Below, piece by piece: positions 38,509 through 41,935 of a DNA stretch of 41,935 nucleotides. Both the position numbers and the translations under genes were made by a program. The first letter of the stretch is position 1. Each line of letters begins with the position of its first letter. Origin of the DNA: Parapedobacter lycopersici_A (lineage in GTDB: Bacteria > Bacteroidota > Bacteroidia > Sphingobacteriales > Sphingobacteriaceae); assembly GCF_040395035.1 (NCBI RefSeq), contig NZ_JBEBRB010000020.1, forward strand, positions 1 to 41,935. The letters are read 5' to 3'. Below the pieces are notes generated by a model. That model searched no databases and was not told the origin of the DNA. It worked only from the letters and a program-made list of their open reading frames with translations.

Positions 38509-40035
38509 TTAATTGACCCGGAACGATATGGGGTCCAACTCCTGCTGCAGGCCGTCCGGCCCTACGGCTATGATATTATAAAAGAACACGAAAGAGCCCG
38601 GTGTGATGGTGCTGAGTGCATTTTGCATTGGTCCGGAAAATGTCCCGTTCGTGCCCTGATAAGGTCCCATTGGGTCAACCCGGGGTTTCTGTACCAGCAT
38701 GGAAAAGCGGGAAATGTTAAATTTGGCGTCAAACTCAAAATCTTCCAGTCCTGCGAAAATACGATTCTGTCCCCGGATCTGCGCGGCTGCTACCGTGCCT
38801 CCTGAACGGCCGGCTACCCGTGCCTGTGGCGCGGGAATACGTTTTACACGGAATTCCGTAGTCCCTAACGACTGTGTTTGTTCGCCAATCCTTGCGGATA
38901 CGCTGATGCGGGCGGTACCCGGTTGCGTTACCCGCGCTACGTATTTACCGGCGGAACCGGCAACCGTGGCTCCCTGGCCGCTTACGGCGAGGCTTTCCTT
39001 CGGAATACCCGGCGCAGATACGGAAATCGGGTTGTCTACGCCGATATACAGCACGTTCATGGCATCGGGTGAAACTACAGCAGATGGCCGGGCTACCTGG
39101 TATGTTTGCGGCGCAGTCTGGTATTCTTTCACCGTTCCGTCGGTCTGCTGCACACGAATGGTACCCGTCCAGTCAAATACACCTTCCCGCGAAGTATTTA
39201 CGGTATAGGTAGCCTGCCCGTCAACGACGGGAAGCGGGCTGCCGCCTACGATAATTTCTGGGTTGGATTTGGAATCATATGCCGTCAGGAAAACCTTTGC
39301 TGTATAAGGCTGGCCCTGTATAATATAGGAAGACGGTGCAACGGCCACCGCTGCAAAGCGGTCGAGGTTCACAATGGCCATATCCATTTCCCCAAAAACA
39401 TGCTTCACCACCGCTGCTTCCGCATTTTTTACGTCTGCCCGTATTTTCTCCAGCGCGGTCACGGCCGCCGTAAGCGGTATGCCGTCGCCGAAATTAGCCT
39501 GTTCCCATGATTTTTTAATGCCTCCGCGGGCGGGCGGGTCCTGCGCATCCAGCGAAAAACCAACTTCATTATTAGAGAGCTCCTGTAACCGGGCACGGGT
39601 ATCGCGGATGCGGGCGCGTAATTTTTCTGCCCGTTTTTCGTTATCCTTAATCATGAGACGCGGACTGATGCTGAGGTTGTCTCTTTTTTGCAGGTCGCCG
39701 GTTGACTCATTATAACCGCCGCCCTCGGTTTCGAGCAGCTGCTGCAGCGAATCAATATAGCCGGTCAGGCTATTCGCCAGCTGGCTGGCCTGTTCCGCAC
39801 GGCCAAGAATTGGTTTGGCCCGTTCCGGCTCGTCTTTCAGCTTAGTAGCCTTGAAGGCGCTGAACATGTTGTCAATCGTAGTCTGCGTATTTTGCGTAGA
39901 AGTGCCTAGGCTCGTTGCGAGATTCCGGAAGGCATCGAGTACTGAATCACTCACATTCAAGGCCACCAATCCCAACAATACGAGGTAAAGAATCCCCATC
40001 ATTCGTTGCCTCGGCGTCTGTTTTCCTGCTGCCAT
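38509..40035 (-). CDS. gldM: Gliding motility / type IX secretion motor protein GldM
   Basis: With GldL forms the proton-driven motor of the type IX secretion system. It has 508 residues. The single N-terminal helix RMMGILYLVLLGLVALNVSDSVLDAF anchors it in the inner membrane, and the rest is the periplasmic shaft: a helical domain (about 40-200) followed by beta-rich domains (GQPYTAKVFLTAYDSKSNPEIIVGG, YIGVDNPISVSAPGIPKESLAVS). The start MAAGKQTPRQRMMG fits the family. It is 46 bases after gldL. Confidence 0.95.
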   Translation of the reverse strand: MAAGKQTPRQRMMGILYLVLLGLVALNVSDSVLDAFRNLATSLGTSTQNTQTTIDNMFSAFKATKLKDEPERAKPILGRAEQASQLANSLTGYIDSLQQLLETEGGGYNESTGDLQKRDNLSISPRLMIKDNEKRAEKLRARIRDTRARLQELSNNEVGFSLDAQDPPARGGIKKSWEQANFGDGIPLTAAVTALEKIRADVKNAEAAVVKHVFGEMDMAIVNLDRFAAVAVAPSSYIIQGQPYTAKVFLTAYDSKSNPEIIVGGSPLPVVDGQATYTVNTSREGVFDWTGTIRVQQTDGTVKEYQTAPQTYQVARPSAVVSPDAMNVLYIGVDNPISVSAPGIPKESLAVSGQGATVAGSAGKYVARVTQPGTARISVSARIGEQTQSLGTTEFRVKRIPAPQARVAGRSGGTVAAAQIRGQNRIFAGLEDFEFDAKFNISRFSMLVQKPRVDPMGPYQGTNGTFSGPMQNALSTITPGSFVFFYNIIAVGPDGLQQELDPISFRVN

Positions 40036-40081
40036 CGTGTAATCCCTTTTTTAAATGGTTGTCGGTGTTTAAAAATGTAAA

Positions 40082-40885
40082 TTACACACGGGGCTGATTC
40101 ATCGCGGCCAGCATATTTCCGTAAATGGCGTTTAACGAAGCCAGGTTTTTATTCAAGTGGCTAACCTGTTCCCTGAGCTGTTGTGTATCTGCTGCGGAGT
40201 CGTTGAAGTTCTTCAACGTTTCCGCAATACTGTCATAATGCTGCGTAATGGTTTTCAGCTTTTGGCCCGATTCGTTCAGCTCCAGCTCATATACAGCATT
40301 CAGCTGCTGTAAGTTGCTGGCCAGCTTCCCTACCTGTTCCTGGTAGGTTTTCGCGTCGGTACTGGCGCTGCCAATGCTAGCCAGGTCGGAAGAAGCCTTT
40401 TCAAAGGCAACATTTAACTGGTCAAATCCGCTGGCGGCGCTTTTTACTTTTTCCGTAAACTGCGCTGTTGCCAGTGATGCATCCGATACGTTGGATATAG
40501 CCGAGACCTTATCGCCGAATGAACGGAGACCGTCTCCAAGGTTGCCGATCAGGTCCGGACTTATTTTGGCATCCTGTAACATTTTATCCAGCGCCGCCGT
40601 ATGACCAATGGCGGAAACCGGTGCAGGCCGGGTGGTGGCTTTCGGTAATTCGCCGTCATAATCTTCCGCCAGTTCGGGGTACACCCGTGTCCAGTCGACA
40701 TCATCTCCCTCCCGCTGGAAACCCAGAATAAGGAAAAGGAACGCCTCGGTACCCAGTCCTACCACAATCATCCAGTCACCCCATGGCCAGTGCTGTAACT
40801 TGGCCATGAGCCCGATAATCACAACGGTTGCTCCCCAGGAAACCACATTGTTAATGCCTACTTTGAATTTACCTTTTTTTGCCAT
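40082..40885 (-). CDS. gldL: Gliding motility / type IX secretion motor protein GldL
   Basis: Inner-membrane partner of GldM, 267 residues. Two N-terminal helices (GINNVVSWGATVVIIGLMAKLQHWPWGDWMIVVGLGTEAFLFLILGF) carry the conserved glutamate of the second helix thought to conduct protons. The remainder is a cytoplasmic coiled-coil-rich region with FNDSAADTQQLREQVSHLNKNLASLNAIYGNMLAAM at the end. It lies 37 bases after gldK. Confidence 0.95.
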   Translation of the reverse strand: MAKKGKFKVGINNVVSWGATVVIIGLMAKLQHWPWGDWMIVVGLGTEAFLFLILGFQREGDDVDWTRVYPELAEDYDGELPKATTRPAPVSAIGHTAALDKMLQDAKISPDLIGNLGDGLRSFGDKVSAISNVSDASLATAQFTEKVKSAASGFDQLNVAFEKASSDLASIGSASTDAKTYQEQVGKLASNLQQLNAVYELELNESGQKLKTITQHYDSIAETLKNFNDSAADTQQLREQVSHLNKNLASLNAIYGNMLAAMNQPRV

Positions 40886-40922
40886 GGTATATTTCGTCTT
40901 TTCGTTAGCTAGATTTATTCTG

Positions 40923-41935
40923 TTAATTATTCATGGGGTCTACGCCCGGGTAAGCAGATACACTGCGGAAGCCGATATATGATTTGGCAGTATCCTGATA
41001 TTCATATGCACGTGCCGAATTTTGCAGGAAATAGCCGATATCTTTCCATGAACCGCCGCGAACCACTTTGCGTTTCAGCGATTCGGGATCGCCGGAAGTG
41101 GCGTCATACCGATACGTCGGGTTCATGTCGTGCACAAAAGAAGAGGCCGATTCATTGAATGTGGAAGACGTCCATTCCGCCACGTTTCCCGCCATATTGT
41201 ATAGTCCGAAATCGTTGGGAAAATAGGAATAAACAGGGGCGGTATATGCCGCGCCGTCATCAATGTAGTTCCCCCTGCTTGGTTTAAAATTAGCCATCAG
41301 GCAGCCTTTGGCGTTGCGGGCTGACGGACCGCCCCAGGGGTATTGCGACCCGATCCTGCCGCCGCGGGCGGCATATTCCCATTCAGCTTCCGACGGAAGC
41401 ATATAAGGTTGGCGGATCTCCCTGCGGGTGGATTTCCGGCTTCTTTCATAATTCTCAAACAGCCTGGAGCGCCAGGTGTTAAACGCGTGTGCCTGCCGCC
41501 ATGTTACCCCTACGACGGGATACTCGTCAAAAGACGGATGGGAAAAATAGCCTTCGACCATCGGCTCGTTTTGCGCGTAGCTAAAGTCGTTCAGCCATAC
41601 CGTAGTATCCGGATACACCAGGATGGTATCCCGCCGGATGAAGTCCGACCGTGTTTTGGTTGGGTCATTTTTAGCGGCAGTCGCCGCGCGCAGGTCATAC
41701 CACTCATAGTGGTAGCGCAGCAGGCGGACATCCAGTTCATCTTTACCGAAAACCCGGTCATCACCCTGGTAATACATCTGGCGCGTGCGTTCCCGCACCG
41801 CCTGATCACGGGAATTCCACAGCGACCGTCGGCTTCCGTTTACCCTATCCCAGTCGATGTAGCGTTCATTGGTGCCTTCTACCTGAACGAAATAACTGTC
41901 ATCCTGCAGGTAGTTGTAGATCAGCAACGAATCGC
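40923..41935 (-). CDS. gldK: Gliding motility lipoprotein GldK (3' part, runs off the window)
   Basis: The C-terminal 337 residues of GldK/PorK, an outer-membrane-associated ring lipoprotein of the type IX system with a formylglycine-generating-enzyme (SUMF1-like) fold. Visible are YPVVGVTWRQAHAFNTWRS, LPSEAEWEYAARGG, YNMAGNVAEWTSSTF and VRGGSWKDIGYFLQNSARAYEYQDTAKSYIGFRSV. The frame is open to the last base, so the signal peptide and N-terminus are outside; a TTG at 41927 is not a start. In this family the enzyme fold is structural. Confidence 0.95.
   Translation of the reverse strand, partial: DSLLIYNYLQDDSYFVQVEGTNERYIDWDRVNGSRRSLWNSRDQAVRERTRQMYYQGDDRVFGKDELDVRLLRYHYEWYDLRAATAAKNDPTKTRSDFIRRDTILVYPDTTVWLNDFSYAQNEPMVEGYFSHPSFDEYPVVGVTWRQAHAFNTWRSRLFENYERSRKSTRREIRQPYMLPSEAEWEYAARGGRIGSQYPWGGPSARNAKGCLMANFKPSRGNYIDDGAAYTAPVYSYFPNDFGLYNMAGNVAEWTSSTFNESASSFVHDMNPTYRYDATSGDPESLKRKVVRGGSWKDIGYFLQNSARAYEYQDTAKSYIGFRSVSAYPGVDPMNN

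Noticed and set aside
1..41935. tRNA, rRNA, CRISPR arrays, insertion sequences, phage genes
   Set aside because: None seen by eye: no T-loop and CCA-type tRNA ends, no regularly spaced repeats, no transposase or integrase among the translated frames.

Overview
The window looks like a chromosomal segment from a Bacteroidota bacterium of the Sphingobacteriaceae type (Parapedobacter or Pedobacter relatives are my best guess). The evidence is a gliding/type IX secretion operon (gldKLMN), an N-acyl-ornithine transcarbamylase in place of ornithine transcarbamylase, a HemC-HemD fusion, a TPP riboswitch in front of a TonB-dependent receptor, and promoters of the Bacteroidota type (TAnnTTTG at -7). 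GC content is mid-range and even. I see no insertion sequence, prophage, CRISPR array, tRNA or rRNA. It reads as core genome.

Layout. 27-4889 (+): argD-argF'-argB-proC-argE, the second half of an acylated arginine pathway plus the last step of proline synthesis. 4895-7444 (-): a membrane acyltransferase-like protein and a polysaccharide deacetylase lipoprotein. 7701-8486 (+): an SDR protein with substituted catalytic residues. 8490-12621 (-): recA, nth, a small protein, a subtilase and a small membrane protein. 12735-16077 (+): a structured leader followed by a GNAT acyltransferase, argG and argC. 16101-21517 (-): hemA-hemCD-hemB-hemL, which takes glutamyl-tRNA to uroporphyrinogen III. 21646-24216 (+): TPP riboswitch and TonB receptor, probably for thiamin. 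24290-26369 (+): a PQQ-type sugar dehydrogenase lipoprotein, dtd and a MazG-like pyrophosphohydrolase. 26420-27121 (-): YjjG-type nucleotidase. 27220-30956 (+): histidine kinase, response regulator, TPR protein, hemE and hemJ. 30978-34921 (-): recG, an SDR and an epimerase. 35110-37317 (-): RidA, a 46-residue membrane protein, a rhodanese, a thioredoxin and a JmjC/cupin oxygenase-like protein. 37456-41935 (-): a strong terminator and gldN, gldM, gldL and the 3' part of gldK.

How the genes fit together. The two arginine loci supply most steps from glutamate to argininosuccinate: the GNAT is the likely acylglutamate synthase, followed by argB, argC, argD, argE, argF' and argG. argH is not in the window. 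The two heme loci (hemA/CD/B/L and hemE/J) cover precursor synthesis, decarboxylation and protoporphyrinogen oxidation.

The most interesting region is the roughly 360-base leader before the GNAT-argG-argC genes. It has a perfect 9+2+9 inverted repeat next to a good promoter, a 44-codon reading frame ending in an arginine-rich run (5 Arg in 13 codons), two stable hairpins, and a terminator-like hairpin just before the GNAT start. This is the layout expected of ribosome-mediated arginine attenuation combined with an operator. That reading is inference from sequence only.
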